Assembly (NCBI GenBank): GCA_015680685.1
Contig: MNCI01022623.1
Span: 57,503 to 121,502, forward strand
DNA length: 64,000 nucleotides
DNA from: Gnetum montanum
Lineage: Eukaryota; Streptophyta; Gnetopsida; Gnetales; Gnetaceae
Direction: 5' to 3'
Shown: positions 20,396 through 32,874 of the stretch, piece after piece
How positions within the stretch are numbered: position 1 is the first letter of the stretch
Layout of the letters: every line of letters begins with the position of its first letter
The notes under the pieces: model-generated
Databases searched by the model: none
The model's input: the letters and a program-made list of their open reading frames with translations, nothing else
Told to the model about the DNA's origin: nothing
Translations under genes and position numbers: made by a program

Positions 20396-23340
20396 ATGGT
20401 ACCAAAGCCAAAATTTCTGAAGGAAGAAGAACCCTTGCAACCATGGGAGAAGCAACCTAGAGTTAGAAGGGACCAACAAGAACAAAGCCAAGAACTTCCA
20501 GAGGCAACCCACGCAACAGAACCTTTTCATGAGGAGCCCAAAGTGGAATATGTTCGACAGATTCCAAAAGAAGAAGTGCCAACCAAACAATCACAACGAG
20601 GAGAAGTGCTTGGATCCACACCAAGGATTGAGGTTACTTTGACTAAAGCCTACCTTGATATCATCAAGTCTTGAGAGATTCAATGATATGTTCTTCAAGA
20701 GATCAACTTTAGACCATTTTTGGAGAAAGCTCCAGAGGATGTTAAGACTTAGTTGTGAACCTCTCCCACGTGGATAATCATCACATCTAGTGGGGAGTGA
20801 TACATGGGAGAAACATACCTCTTCTAAAACAATTAAAAGCTAGGATCCATAGTCAAGATCAAAGACATTCAAGTGTCCTACTTGGCAGAAGTTATTGCAC
20901 ATGCACTTGGGTTGCCTAACACTAGAACACAGTTGGTGGAATTATCCATGCAAGGTGATCCTAAGGCTAAGAAGGAGTGGATCCAACGTTGCTACAGGAT
21001 GGACTATAAGGAGTATGGTGCCCTCACATTGGTGAAGTGGATTTACTTTAATAGTTTGGCCTATCACCTCAATCCAATGGTGAGGCCAAGCAAGGTGACT
21101 ACTTTCTTCACCCAAGCATGCACCACTCTAAGTAGGAAGTTCCTCATTAACTTTCCACAACTACTATACTTGGAGATTGAGAAGTGTTTCAAAGAAAATA
21201 AATGTGGAAGGAATACCCTGCACTTTCCATGCCTCATTAGGAAACTTTACAAAAGGGTAGGCATCATTCGCTACTCTAATGATACACTCAAGCATACTCT
21301 TTTGGCTTCATAGTTTGAGATCATAAAAGAGAAGATGCTAGTGATAACTCAATTAGAGGAGCTTCCGCCACCACCACCCACTCAGGAAACAACACTGGAG
21401 GCCTGTGCAACCATTGAACATCTATGGAAAATTTGAGAACAACTCTTGAGAAAAAAAGAGCAACAAGTAGGAATGAGTGGGGTAGATCCATCTGTGTATC
21501 GGCCAACAATGAGTCACCTTAATGAGGTGGCCCAAAAAGTTAGCTAGATGGAGAGATGTGGTTTCACTTTCTCTACTTAAAGAATGCAACTACCCACAAG
21601 GTTGGATCCCAATGCTCAAGAATTGACAGTGTTCCTATTATAACACCATCTATTCCTAAAAATATTTGGAAATGCTGCCACTTTCTCGACAAGATTGGAG
21701 GAAGGCGAAGGGGCAACTGTCTTAGTGATGCAACACTAAGGGTAGGAGACAGTGGCATAAGTGGTTGTTGACCATGTAGCAGAAGCATTGAATGCATCCA
21801 AAACATCTATATTAGACATATTTTCACTTCAAGACATGCAAGCATTTGCAGGAATGTTCAATAGAAAATTGAATGCAACCTAGCATGAAAATTGCTAGAA
21901 CGACTGGTAGGAATTGGACAATCAACATTGGACATCTTTGATCTTTAGAAGAACATCACCGTAACTGAGTTGGAGCTATTGAATGTAGGGGTAGATGTAT
22001 TATTTTGGAGGGGTAACTGGAAATTTCCTAAGAGTAAAATCAATGCTTAGCCACAGAGGTTGCCAAACTTCATGTCTAACTTGTATATTAAGAAATCCTC
22101 AGCCTAGCAGTGATAAGAGATGAAGCTATCAAACAACTTTAAGAATAATTTCAAAAGGTTGAGGAGGAGGCAGTGATGGCCATCTTTAAATAGTTCATAG
22201 TACAAGCTAAAACATACTCAATCCAAAAAGGCTTGAATCAGATGCGTAAGGAAAATGAAGCATTGACTGCATAAAATCATCACATACGAAATGTTGATGC
22301 TAAGAAAGATCAAATGCAAGAATTCATTCATCAATAGTAGGAGAAACTTGCTAGGGTAAACAATAAACTAAGAAAATTAATCATGGAAAACTATAGTTTG
22401 TCAATGGAGGAGGTACACACTTTGCATTAGAAGTCTACCATTGAGATTGTCGCCTAGAAGAACAAAGCTTTGAAATTTGAGAAGGTGAAAAATCATTATA
22501 GGGACTAGGTTGGTTTGCAAAAAGAAGTCAATGAGAAACACATCTAGATGACAAAGGCAAAAATGAATGAAGCCCTTTAGCAACTACAACAATGAAGAGA
22601 CACATGGTAGCCCATCCTTGATGGGATAGACACCTACAAGAAAGCAGAGATCTGCTTAAAAGAGTTGCAAATCGAGGAGATGACAGAGTACATGGAGCTA
22701 GCCAATCTCCATTACTTAAACATAGCAATCATGATTGTTCGACAACCATGATCAAAGTTAGAAAAATAGGTGGCTAGCTTTTATTTTTTATACAAGGCCA
22801 AGTTCAGGCACCACAAAGACACCAAGTAGAAACTTGAGATTGCAAACGCTGAACTCAAAGTTCTCAAAGGATGATTCAGAGATCAACAATCTATCATTGA
22901 GAACCTAGCCAGATGGATGAATGACTACTAGAAGCTAAAAAAAATAGTTACAACATTCAACATTGAATGCAAATAGTTTGCTACCAGTTTGTCAATGCAA
23001 AGGAGTTGTTTCTAGCAATCCCATGTCCTTGAAATGTGCCCATTCCAACCAACATTAGGGAAGTTGTGTGGATGGTGATTAATCCCAAGAGTAAGGAGCA
23101 GAAAATGAAAGCACTGTTAGATGCTTTCTGCCTCCCACCTGAAGTTATAATAGTAGCAAGATAGTTGTAGCCACCTTAACCGCCACCTGTGTGTGAAGCT
23201 GGTGAAGGTCCCTCAAAGCCTTAGGAACCACCATTTCCTAGTACCATTTGATCTTCTCCAATAAGCTTCACACCATCAAGGAACGTGCTATCCAGTTTTG
23301 AAGAGTTGAGTCCTGGTGTTCAATTTTGTGTCTTGAGCAC
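20396..23340 (+). pseudogene. Decayed long coding region with extra-ORF-type protein and coiled coil
   Basis: Two readable parts survive: 20396-20674 (Glu/Gln/Pro-rich, EEEPLQPWEKQPRV) and 20873-21313 (HALGLPNTRTQLVEL; YHLNPMVRPSKVTTFF; INFPQLLYLEIEKCF; LPCLIRKL-like stretch). The second resembles the proteins annotated as putative plant transposon protein in extra ORFs of plant retrotransposons, which share a glycine/leucine start and an INLPxLI-type block. From about 22.1 to 22.9 kb conceptual translation is Lys/Glu/Leu-rich with many stops, as in a dead coiled coil. No protease, RT or integrase is seen, so any element here is non-autonomous or broken. Confidence 0.4.
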
Positions 23341-23489
23341 CTTCATTTTTTGTAATGTATGGATCTATACAACTAGGAACTTCATTTTTTGTCAAATTAA
23401 TCAATTTATTTTAGTTGAAGAAAAGTTAGTTAATAATCCCATACCTTCCTAATTTTATTAAAGAACTCGAGGATGAGTTTTCATTTAGT

Positions 23490-24200
23490 CATGGGGGTAC
23501 GATGAGTCACGTTTTGTCGATTGCATCGACGTGGCCTTGTTGACATAGTGCCTGTAGTCGGCTATAAATACATGCTTGTAGCCACATTTATGGTAAGTAG
23601 AGATTATAGTTGCAGTGGATCTTTTGCATTTTTTTCCATTTGAAAGTTACAATTTTTTCTCGAGTGCTCGCAACAAGAGTCATTAAGTGTACAAATCTTT
23701 ATTTGAGCATTGTTGTACTTGAGCACGATAGTGTGTGCAACAATAAAGATGAGCTTTCTAATAAACCTTGCAGCACTTTGGATAGATTAGCTATTTTAAT
23801 TATGCATTCAGTATTTCTAATTATTTATTAAATTTTTTTCATTAGTTATTAAATATTTTCTAGTTATTACATTAATGAAGCAATTAAGCTAGATAGATTA
23901 CACACATAAGTATGATTGCTTCGAGCATAACATGTATTCTTTTGATAATCCTAGCAGTGTTATTGCTGGTATGCCCAATAGCGTAGCACTTGGTCACCCA
24001 ATAGTGGATACGTGGGTTCAAGACATGTATGGCAAGTGAGATCGAATGCTTATGTTAGGATTAGTTAAATGCTAGTTAATTAGTTAATTTAAATTAGCTA
24101 ATCCAGTTACTTTTATCTACACTTTAAGTAGCAAATTATGAAACACAAAATGATAAAAACTGGATGCCTCAGTTACACTTAACCATACCAACGAATGTCA
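23490..24200 (+). repeat. Possible right LTR of the decayed element
   Basis: CTCGAGGATGAGTTTTCATT then CATGGGGGTACGA resembles the end of a plant Ty3 element, where a 'gaggatgagtt' stretch and a G-run precede the 3' LTR. A TATA box (GGCTATAAATAC) follows at about 23557. AT-rich sequence continues to 24.2 kb. Confidence 0.3.
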
Positions 24201-24609
24201 CAAGTGTAATTGGGAAGATAAAGTTTGACCTTAAGGCTACATTCACTTCATAAAGGACTAGTGCACTAGAAATGATAAATTCCATGGAATTTGACCGGAT
24301 CATGTTGAATGCTTATGATTTGTATGGTTGGGTGTAGGGGTACCTTGCCACTCATTAGTGTCAAATAGTGGTCAAGGAAGGTCAAATCCCACTATTTAAT
24401 ACCAATCAAAGGCTATAAAGGGGGAAAAAAAGCTATAATAAGATAAATAAGGTAAATATAAGGTTGGATAAAGGCTATAAGAATGTTATCAAGGTCTGTA
24501 ATGAACCATAAGGCCAAAACCAAGTTGAAACATCATGTAATAAGGCTGAATCAAGCAAAAAAAAGCTACATATGGTGAAATTTGACTAATATAGATAAAA
24601 AAAGGGTTA
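24201..24609. other. AT-rich spacer without recognisable gene
   Basis: Runs of GGCTATAA / AAGGCTATAAGAATG words, no usable open frame and no conserved motif. It leads into the satellite. Confidence 0.5.
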
Positions 24610-26014
24610 GGTTTCTCTAGTTATGCCTTAGTGAGCCATGGTTTAGGGCTACAAGCCTATTAGGTGAGTTTGGACATTAGTTAGGGCTATTTTTGGGTTG
24701 TTTGGACATGAAAATTGAGAGTTTTAAAGCTTTCATGCTAGCCCCCTTTGTTTCCACGTTGGTCAGTATGGAAGGAAGAACCCTCAACATGAAAACCAAG
24801 GAAAGTAGGTTTGTAAAGAGCCAAAATTGAGGTCAAAGGGCCTCCCAAAAGTAGAATAGGGCCAAATCTATCAAAATTGACCACTCTAAAGGTTTGTAAA
24901 GGCCAAAAAGCATGTTTTGCAGCCTCCCCCCACCCCCTTGTTTCCATGCTATCTATCATGAAAGAGAGAGGGTTCAATGTAGAGAATCAAAATCTTAAAC
25001 AAAATAGGATCAAACAAGGTCAAATCAATAGCTGAAGCCAAAATTTGAAATTTGTGTATCCTCTAGCTTTGTTTTTAGGTAGTTTGAGTTCTCCCCCCTT
25101 CTTCTACATTGAGCACAAAATCCCTAGGGTGGAAGAATGGGGGGAAACTTATTCCATGGATTCAGGATGGTTTGAAAGCATGTTGAATAGGTTCCTAGGC
25201 TCCCAGGGCCATAGATCATGATTCTACAAGTTTTTGGTTGATTTTGATTACGTTTGGAGGTTATTAAAAGGCACCTAAGATCTTGCCTCCCTGCTTCCAT
25301 GCTAGGGAAGTTACTCCAACATGGAAGACTAGGGGTAATGGGTTTTGAAGATCAAAATTAGGTAAAATGAGTAAAATCTTGAGGCTATGAGGTCCTAGGC
25401 TTCTTTGTGTAGATCTTTGGCTTTCAAGAGTGTCATCTTTCCACCAAAAGTGGAAAGGTACCCTTCCCCACTATTTCCACATTGCCCAGCATGGAGAGAA
25501 TCCTATCCAATGTGGATGGAGAAATGATCCCAGTTCTAGGCTAATTTGAGTTGCAATCGAGTATGCATGTTTGTCCCAAAACCACTAGGGTAAAAAACTA
25601 GGGTTTTAGAACAAAATTTGACAGTTTCATGTATTCCTAAGTGAATTTTTGGCTTCCCCCCTTTCTTTCACACTAGGGATGGGGTGCTCAATGTGGAAGA
25701 ATAAGGGGAATGACTTTTTGATCATTTAGGATTAGTTTTTAAAGGTATGAAGACTCCAATGGGTGCTGAGAAGGTTCTAGGATGCATGAAAGATCATTTG
25801 GTATCATTTTAAGGTGTTTATGAGCTTCAAATGAGTCTCCCATTTAGTCTCCATGCTAGCCATCATGGAGAAGAGGTTTCCCATAGTGAAATAACCACAA
25901 ATATTAGATTCAAACTAATTTTAACCTTAATCAACCATGCATGTGTGCTCCTAGGGTTATCAGGGTCAAGGATTATGGTTTAAGGTTAAGATTGATCAAT
26001 ATGGAGGTTTGCTA
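24610..26014. repeat. Satellite block 1, period about 185 bp, palindromic core
   Basis: The mark TTTCCACGCTAGG followed by AACATGGAAGAA recurs at about 24752, 24942, 25102, 25295, 25475, 25667 and 25849, 160-193 bp apart. Each core pairs CTTCCATGCTAG with CTAGCATGGAAG and CCCCC with GGGGG, so each could fold into a hairpin. Between cores are phrases such as 'ccatgcatgt', 'cctagggtt' and 'aagatttgg'. Element 2 interrupts the next unit. Confidence 0.85.
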
Positions 26015-26019
26015 GGTGG
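26015..26019. repeat. Left target-site duplication of element 2 (GGTGG)
   Basis: Identical to 43160-43164 just outside the other LTR. Joining the flanks restores GCTAGGTGGCTTTTGAGCTT, a continuous satellite unit. Confidence 0.92.
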
Positions 26020-27306
26020 TGTAATGATGGAAAACGTTGGTCACTGGAAATACTGAACAAAAGTTCGTGTATACAGTTTTAACCCTGGATCCGTGCGAGG
26101 ACCGTGCTGGAGAGAAAAATGAATCCGAGGTATCCTGAACGGTCTTGTCGATCAAACAGGGACTTATTTAATCAGTAAAAGGTTTGATGGTGATTTGATG
26201 GCAAAATGGAGATTCTTTATAAAGCGATGAAAATGTTGTTAATCCAGAAAGCAATTGAAGACGATCCAAATGATTTAGATGAGATTGCCAAATCCATCTA
26301 ACTAGGATGCAAGAGATCAGATTTGATAGAGAACACGATCACAAGATCTAGGATCTAATTTATGAAAAACAATATGTATGATACAATGATTTCAGGCAGG
26401 CTTCGGTTTGGACGAAGCATATGCCAGTAACAAGAAAGTTTGTAAAGATGAAACAAGCGAGGATCAATCTACCTCGATTTGGCCAATCTGGGCACAAGGA
26501 AGTCAGACCTGTGGGAGAATATCTAGTAGCCGCTTGTTTCTGATCAAAAATTCTTGTCAATCACCTCCAACGTTCTTACGATCGTTGATTCTCTTTTGCT
26601 CCTTTGCCAACCTTGAAGGAAAATTTTTGCCAACCCGCCAAGAAAAAGTTTTGCCAACCCCCTTTTCCTTCGTCAACTGAAGCATTTATAAGGTTAGGTT
26701 CAGGAGGAAAATGTGGTTTAAATGACGCATGTCCTGAACCTTCAAGATGCCGTTGACTTGATGTGGTGGTTGCTGAAGCTTACGACACCACACTGCCTTA
26801 TGCACTAAAGCGTAATGCATCGTAAACTGGGAGTTTGACAACAGGGGTTATGCAACGACACGCTGGAGAGCATGTCGCATCGTGCAGACTGATGCTACTT
26901 GTATTAAGGAACCATTGCCCATGCTTACACTGCGCTGCGCTAGATTACACTTCACAACGTAGTCCGTCATAAAATAGTGAAACTGTAAAGAAAAAAAAAG
27001 TGTTTGTTGAACCCTTGTACATTTGTCGTTCCTGATGTTTGCGGCGTACTATTTCCTAACATTACGTTGCATAATGCGATGTTATACTATGCAGCATAAT
27101 GTAGCGTAATTTGCCAAAAGTTAAGATTTTTGAAACAGATAACTTGCAAAGTTGGAAGTTTTGTTGCCGTGCATTTGTCGCTTCGCTCCGTCTTCTGGAA
27201 TTTGCTTGTACTGTGCTACGTGGCGTGCCGGGATAGAATTTTGACTGAAAAGGATTACTAGCCTTTTGCTGAACCGCCAAGGCCTCGAAATTTTCATGGT
27301 GTTTCA
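26020..27306 (-). repeat. 3' LTR of element 2
   Basis: Pairs with 41833-43159. On its own strand it starts TGAAACACCATGAAAATTTC and ends CCATCATTACA. It lacks about 45 bp present in the other LTR near 43068-43110. Words such as GCATAATGC and AGCGTAAT cluster at 26.80-27.11 kb. Confidence 0.93.
26683..26690 (-). promoter_or_regulatory. TATA box in the 3' LTR of element 2
   Basis: TATAAATG on the - strand, after CTAACCT; the same box is kept in the 5' LTR at 42497-42504. Confidence 0.55.
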
Positions 27307-27324
27307 ATGGCCCCTCTTTGTTGA
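27307..27324 (-). other. Polypurine tract of element 2
   Basis: On the - strand CAACAAAGAGGGGCCAT runs into the TG of the 3' LTR. It differs from element 1 only at the last base. Confidence 0.85.
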
Positions 27325-28440
27325 CGTTTAGAGGACTTGCTCGAAAAACGTCGACAAAGAATATGAAACATCGGAAAGGTAAAAGTGTCAACAACATCGA
27401 TCGAAGACTGCTCGAATGTTGTTCTGTCAAACTTAGAAGTGTGAGGATGGAGGGCCATAGGGTATAGAAGGGATTGTAAAGGAGTTAAAGATGGTAGGTT
27501 CAGGGAAGACTCAAACATATGAACATGAAGCTTCTCCGAACGAGTCATTACGTCCTTCCGCTGATGTGTTTACGAAAAGTTACGTCGTCATACTGCATAT
27601 AAAGGGCTTGCAAGGATGATTTGTGTTATGCCTGCATTGCCTGGACGAGTTGTTTTTTTTTTTTTGGGAAAAATGCAGATTGCATGCCACAAGGCAAGCT
27701 GTGTTACGCTAGTTTGTGGGCATGATAATGAAAGTGGATCGACTTAATGCACATGTTCTGTACAAGCGGAGAAGAAGGCAGGGTAAGGAAATGGGGAAAA
27801 TAAGGTAAAGCACCTCGAAAAGGTAGGGTTTACACTTCTAGGTGACCAGGCTAGTCCGAGCAGCTGCCTCAGAACGCCATGACACCTCACCTTCCAGTGA
27901 AAGTATTCTCGATCAACGCTATCGTAACAAGTAACTTGCAAAACACAACATAGAACAGAAAGCCAGAAAAAAACATCCTGATCGCTAAGGAGGGAGGCTG
28001 TTGAAACAAGCATCATCCAAAATGATAGGGAGAGTAGGTACTTGAAACTAGGACCGCAGCAAGCCGCAAGAGTGCCAACGTTGATGTCGCAGTTTTTGTA
28101 GTTGCCGTCGAGGGCCAGATTCGTCTTGTTCGAACGACCATGCAAAGAACATGTTAGACGAATCTGCCAAGCCAGAATCTGGTGATAGCGATGGATGGAG
28201 GCCGTTGAGACTATGGGTGGCCATAGTTTTTTCGGGGCCCCAAGCGGAAAAATTGATCCCAGGAGGTGCAACTACGAAGTGGTTGTCATAGCAACATCTC
28301 CGAGGGGTCAGTAGTATGCCTTTCAGCATGTCCGAGCAATCAACAAAATGCCGGTGGAGTAACGGCGTTGTGTCTGTTCCAACGCCTTACCCACTCCATC
28401 TGGTAGGGATGCAATGCAAGAGTGATCACACTCGCTTGCT
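27325..28440 (-). other. 3' untranslated region of element 2
   Basis: Two overlapping open stretches exist (28271-27744 and 28329-28048 on the - strand), but neither has a known domain, a counterpart in element 1 or convincing codon structure. I treat the region as non-coding. CTTTGTCGAC near the polypurine tract is shared with element 1. Confidence 0.45.
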
Positions 28441-28800
28441 TCATGGGTGGCTTGTTGAAAAGTTCCAGTTTTAGGTCTTGGTTGACCGTTGTTGCTGGTT
28501 TTAAGTCCCAGTAGACCGTGGTCCCGGTTTAATGTCTGGGCAGACTGGAATCTGCTATTTTTACATTGTAGCGAATGGTGGAAGGGCTAGTTTATGGTCC
28601 TAGCAGACCGTGCTGTGCATGTCAGTTTTATGTCGTGACCCAGCGACAAGTCTATGCTGGTTTAGTGTCTCAACAGATGTGTGCTTACCTTTGTTAGTTT
28701 AGCATTTTGGCGGACACGTGCAAGAGCTACCAGTTTTATGTCGTAGCGGACGTGTACAACTTTGCCAGTTTTACATCGTAGCGGATGTCTGTTACCTAAT
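28441..28800 (-). repeat. Minisatellite-like word region 3' of pol, element 2
   Basis: On the element strand, units such as GGTCTACTGGGACTTAAAAC followed by CAGC, and GTCCGCTACGACATAAAACT followed by GG, recur about eight times. They share the GTCC - GAC - TAAAACT core with 15.15-15.55 kb of element 1. Confidence 0.75.
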
Positions 28801-28818
28801 TTTGAGCTGAGTCGATGT

Positions 28819-31800
28819 TCAAATGTAATACCGCTTTAGGTACAAATGATTCACTGGATTTGGTAGCTCGTTGCCATTGGTGTTTGCTAACTTGAATGCT
28901 CCGTTGCCATATGCGCCGATGACCAGGAAAGGGCCTTCCCAGTTTGCAGAGAACTTGCCTACTGGTTCACGAATGGCCTTGAGAAGTAAGTCTCCTTTCT
29001 CAATTGGTCGTTGATGCAGGTTGTGCTGATGCTTCTGTCTCAGATTATCTTGATATTTTTCGATGGTGTTGAGCGTCTAGATGCGTTTCTCCTCCATTAA
29101 GTCTAAATCCACAATTCTAGACTCATTGTGTTGAGTCTCATTTATAACTGTAGATAGGACCATCCACAATGAGGAAACTTGTAATTCCAAGGGAAACACT
29201 GCTTCGGATCCGTAGACCAGGCTGTAAGGCATCTTGTCTGTGGCTGTTCTGCACGTTGTACGATACACCCATAGCACATAAAGGATTTTTTCATGCCATC
29301 GCTTCTTATTACTGTCGAGCATTTTCTTAAGTAAATTGATGATCACCTTGTTTGTTGCCTCTGCTTGACCATTTTCTTGCGGGTAATAAGGTGAAGAAAA
29401 AGATTGCCTAATACCAAGATTATTGCAAAAATATTTGGTTTCTGTGCTACTAAATTGTGGTCCGTTGTCAGTCACAATAGTCATAGGGAGTCCAAATCTG
29501 GTTACAATATTATCTAAGATGAAATGGAAAACCTGTTGAGATGTAATATTTCGTAGGGAAATAGCCTCAACCCACTTTGTAAAATACTCAGTGGTGGTGA
29601 TAATGAAGCTATGACCTGCGGAAGATTTAGGCGAGATGGGACCTATGATGTCTAGTCCCCATCATTGGAATGACCAAGTAATTTGGGTAGTGTGTAACTC
29701 AGTTGGTGACACATGTATTAAATTTGCGTAACGCTGGCACATGTCACACGTCTTAACCTTGGAAAGGTAGTCTTTTTCCATGTATGGCCAATAGTACCTG
29801 AAGCATTTGATTTTAGCAGTCATTGCTTGCAGGGCTACGTGTCCTCCGCATAGTCCTTCATGGACTTTGTTAACTATTTGCTGTGCTTGGTTGCTGTTAA
29901 TGCAGGTAAGCAATACCTCATTGAAGGAGTGTCTACAGAGAGTAATGTCTCCAAGGATGACATATTGCCTAGCACGCTTGCGCACTGCATCTTTTTGCGC
30001 ATGTGTTAGCTCGTGCGGCGGTTTGCCATGCAGAAGGTAAGTTTTGATGTTGTCATACCATTCTGACATTCCTTCCACGTTTAATGAAGAAATTTGTGCC
30101 GCTGGAATGACAGGCTCTGTACATTCTATCATTAAAGCGGGCCAAGTGGCAAACAACTATGGTGGCATGTTTAATGCCAGAGTTGCTAGTGCATCAGCAA
30201 CAACGTTTTCGTTGCACTGCATGTGTTGGGTATTGGTTGTCACGAATTATTTTAGGAGATCTTTAGCCATATCACAGTAGGGCTGTAGGTGCACATCCTT
30301 GCAGGTGTAGACTCCTGTGATTTGATTAATGACAAGCATAAAATCACCTTGGATTGCCAGGTGTTGAACTTTAAGTTCTCTGGCTGTCAACAACCATCTG
30401 AGGAGCCCCTCATAGTCTGCCACGTTGTTCATACAAGGGGATGCGAGGCGGTAAGCCGATGGACGCACATCCTTGGGAGTAAGCATAATGACAGTGGCAG
30501 CACTACTGCCCCTAGTAGTTGAAGCTCCGTTGAAGTATAACATCGCCTCGAGGCTTGTTGATATAGGGCTTAAACTATGTACATGATCATCTAGGAATTC
30601 TAGCTCTATTGTAGCTTGGTGGTTAATCGGTAACGTTGCTAATTGGTCAGCTATGGCTTGGCCTTTGGTGGATGACTGCCCAACATAATGTAAATCAAAC
30701 TCAGCTGTGATAGCTTTCCAACGAGCTATCCTACTACTTTCATACAAATTGTTGGAGATAGCCCACAGAATGTTACTTTTACAAATTATGTTGACCTGAT
30801 TGCAAAAAAAATAATGCCTACTTTTTTTAAGTGTGAAAACTAATGCCAAACAGTTACACTCCACTTCATTGTACCTTGTTTCGTATGCAAATGAGATGTG
30901 ACTGAGGTAATAGATAGGGGCTTCAGATCCATCGTTCCCTTTTTGGCACAATAACGTAGCTATGGACACGTCTGAGTTAGCTAGATAAATGTAGAAAGGC
31001 TGATCCCTTTGTGGCGGGAAAACCATTGGTAAATGTTGCAACTCTTATTTTAAATTGTCAAATGCACATTGGCAGTCATTGGTCTATTTAAAGTTGACAC
31101 CCTTCTTCAAAAGATGTTGCATGGGATGTAATTTATTTGTTAACTTTGAAATGAACAGCCTGATAAACTGAAGCCTGCCTTGTAACCCGCGTAATTCTTT
31201 GAGATTTGTTGATGGCGTTAAATCTACGATGGCTTTAACCTTGTCGAGGTCGACTTGGATGCTAGTTTTTGATACCACAAACGCCAACATGTGTTCGGTT
31301 TTGACTCCGAATACACATTTCTTTGGGTTTAGCCGTAAGTCATGTTTGAGATATCGTTTAAGGACTAACTCTAGGTCTTCTGAATGATCTTCTGACTTTA
31401 TAGACTTGACAGCTATGTCATCTACCCAGTTGTTCAATCTCCCTAAGAGATAATCGCTAAAGATGTATGTCATGGCTCGTTAATATGTTGCTCCAGCGTT
31501 TTTTAACCTGAAAGGCATCATGGTGTAGCAGAAGATCCCCCAGGGCATCATGAATGTTGTGGTCAATTGGTGATCTGGGTTAACACGAATTTGGTTATAG
31601 CCTGAAAAACCATCCATAAAGGACAAGAGCGCATGACCAGCTATTGTGTCGATCAGTTGGTCGATACTCGGTAACGGGAAGTTGTCCTTAATCATAGCTT
31701 TGTTCAGATCCTGGAAGTCTATCTAGATGCGTATACCTCCCATTTTCTTAGGGACAACTACAATGTTGGATACCCAATCTAAGTAATCAACCACACGGAT

Positions 31801-32298
31801 GAAACTAGCTTGATATAGCTTGGTGATTTCATCATGCACTGCTAGCATGATTTTCAGTTTAATCTTTCATGCCTTCTGTCTAATTGGTTTGATGCGTGGG
31901 TCTAAAATTATGTTGTGCTGTATTAATCTCAAGTTTAAACCTGGCATGTCTTCATATGACTACACGAATACAATAGTGTTGTTTTGGAGCACCTGGGTTA
32001 TGTCACTTTACATCTGTTGGTCTAAAACGGAACTAACCCTAAGAGTTTTATTTTCACCCTTGTGCATAACCATAGGGACCTCACTGAGAGGGTCCTCGGT
32101 TACATCACCAGCCTCGAGGTTGAGTGTTCGGGCCAGATGTTCTGGCTAGTCTGGGAATGCTTCCAATGTTGCTATGGTTGCATCATAAAGAGAAAGGTTT
32201 ATTCCTACTAGTGTGCGAAAATACTGTCTAATGACCTTCCCATGCGGCCCTGTTAAGGCTAAGGGTGCGGATAAAGCTGCATCCATTTGTGAATGGTC
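28819..32298 (-). pseudogene. pol: pol of element 2: RT, RNase H and full-length integrase
   Basis: The frame starts right after an acceptor-like ATTTTGTAG (32299) with MDAALSAPLAL and ends NHLYLKRYYI. RT: PKKMGGIRI, LLSFMDGFSGYNQIRVNP, MPFRLKNAGATY; the catalytic box reads WVDD (near 31428) instead of YVDD. RNase H: YYLSHISFAYE, LYFNGAST, VADYEGLLRWL. Integrase is complete in outline: zinc finger HEGLCGGH and CDMCQRY (30.0-29.7 kb), catalytic D in GLDIIGP, D in VTDNGPQF, E in NGQAEATNK, then a C-terminal WEGP-type end. Stops near 31490, 30246 and elsewhere in RT show it is inactive. It supplies the segment that element 1 has lost. Confidence 0.9.
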
Positions 32299-32299
32299 C

Positions 32300-32874
32300 T
32301 ACAAAATTGCCAAAAATGGAAGTCATTACATCATTTTTTCACCAATCTGTTAAATGATAAAATTTTATTTTTTTTGTCAAGATTGCGTGTTAGAGAAGTT
32401 TCTAGTTTAGGGTCTTAGTGGATCGTTACAAAAGTTTTGTAAAAAGAAATTTTGTAAAAAGAAATGCCGAGCATATGAAATGAGATGAGAGGTGCAACGT
32501 GGCACGTCTAGCGTGTCAAAATGGTTGGATTTGCATTTCGCATAGACTATAGTTAATGCGGCTGAATTACGAGGTGATAAGCATTACGTTAGTTTAGGGT
32601 TATTTTAGACCGCAACTCGCATGATATCTGTGACATTAATGCCCAGATCTTCGCGTTTTATGTCATACTGACATCCGTGTTTCGGGAAAGTTCCACGTTG
32701 ATCGGGTGGAAAGAAATAATTGATTTTGAGCATTTTGTTTATAAGCTAGTGGTTCATACTCAAAACAAGCTACAATATCATAGATTTGGACCTGGTTATA
32801 GCGAGAAGTGAGTGTGGGCAAAGTGTGAGTAGAGGATTTCATGAGGACTTTGTTCAATTGCGACCTTTGCAACA
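32300..32874 (+). other. Spacer between RT acceptor and antisense gene, element 2
   Basis: It holds a short tandem AGTTTTGTAAAAAGAAATTT near 32440 and GCGTGTCAAAATGG / GCGGCTGAATTACG words. TATAAG at 32740-32745 lies about 135 bases upstream of the antisense ATG and could be its TATA box. No gene. Confidence 0.5.
32740..32745 (+). promoter_or_regulatory. Candidate TATA box of the antisense gene, element 2
   Basis: TTTATAAGC upstream of the ATG at 32875. It is a weaker match than the element 1 box, and the assignment rests on position only. Confidence 0.35.

Noticed and set aside
20397-20410. Start codon of an intact host gene
   Set aside because: The downstream frame has many stops, and the same bases fit a decayed primer-binding site better.
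27744-28271. 175-residue open frame 3' of pol in element 2
   Set aside because: No counterpart in element 1, no domain, and a second long frame overlaps it.
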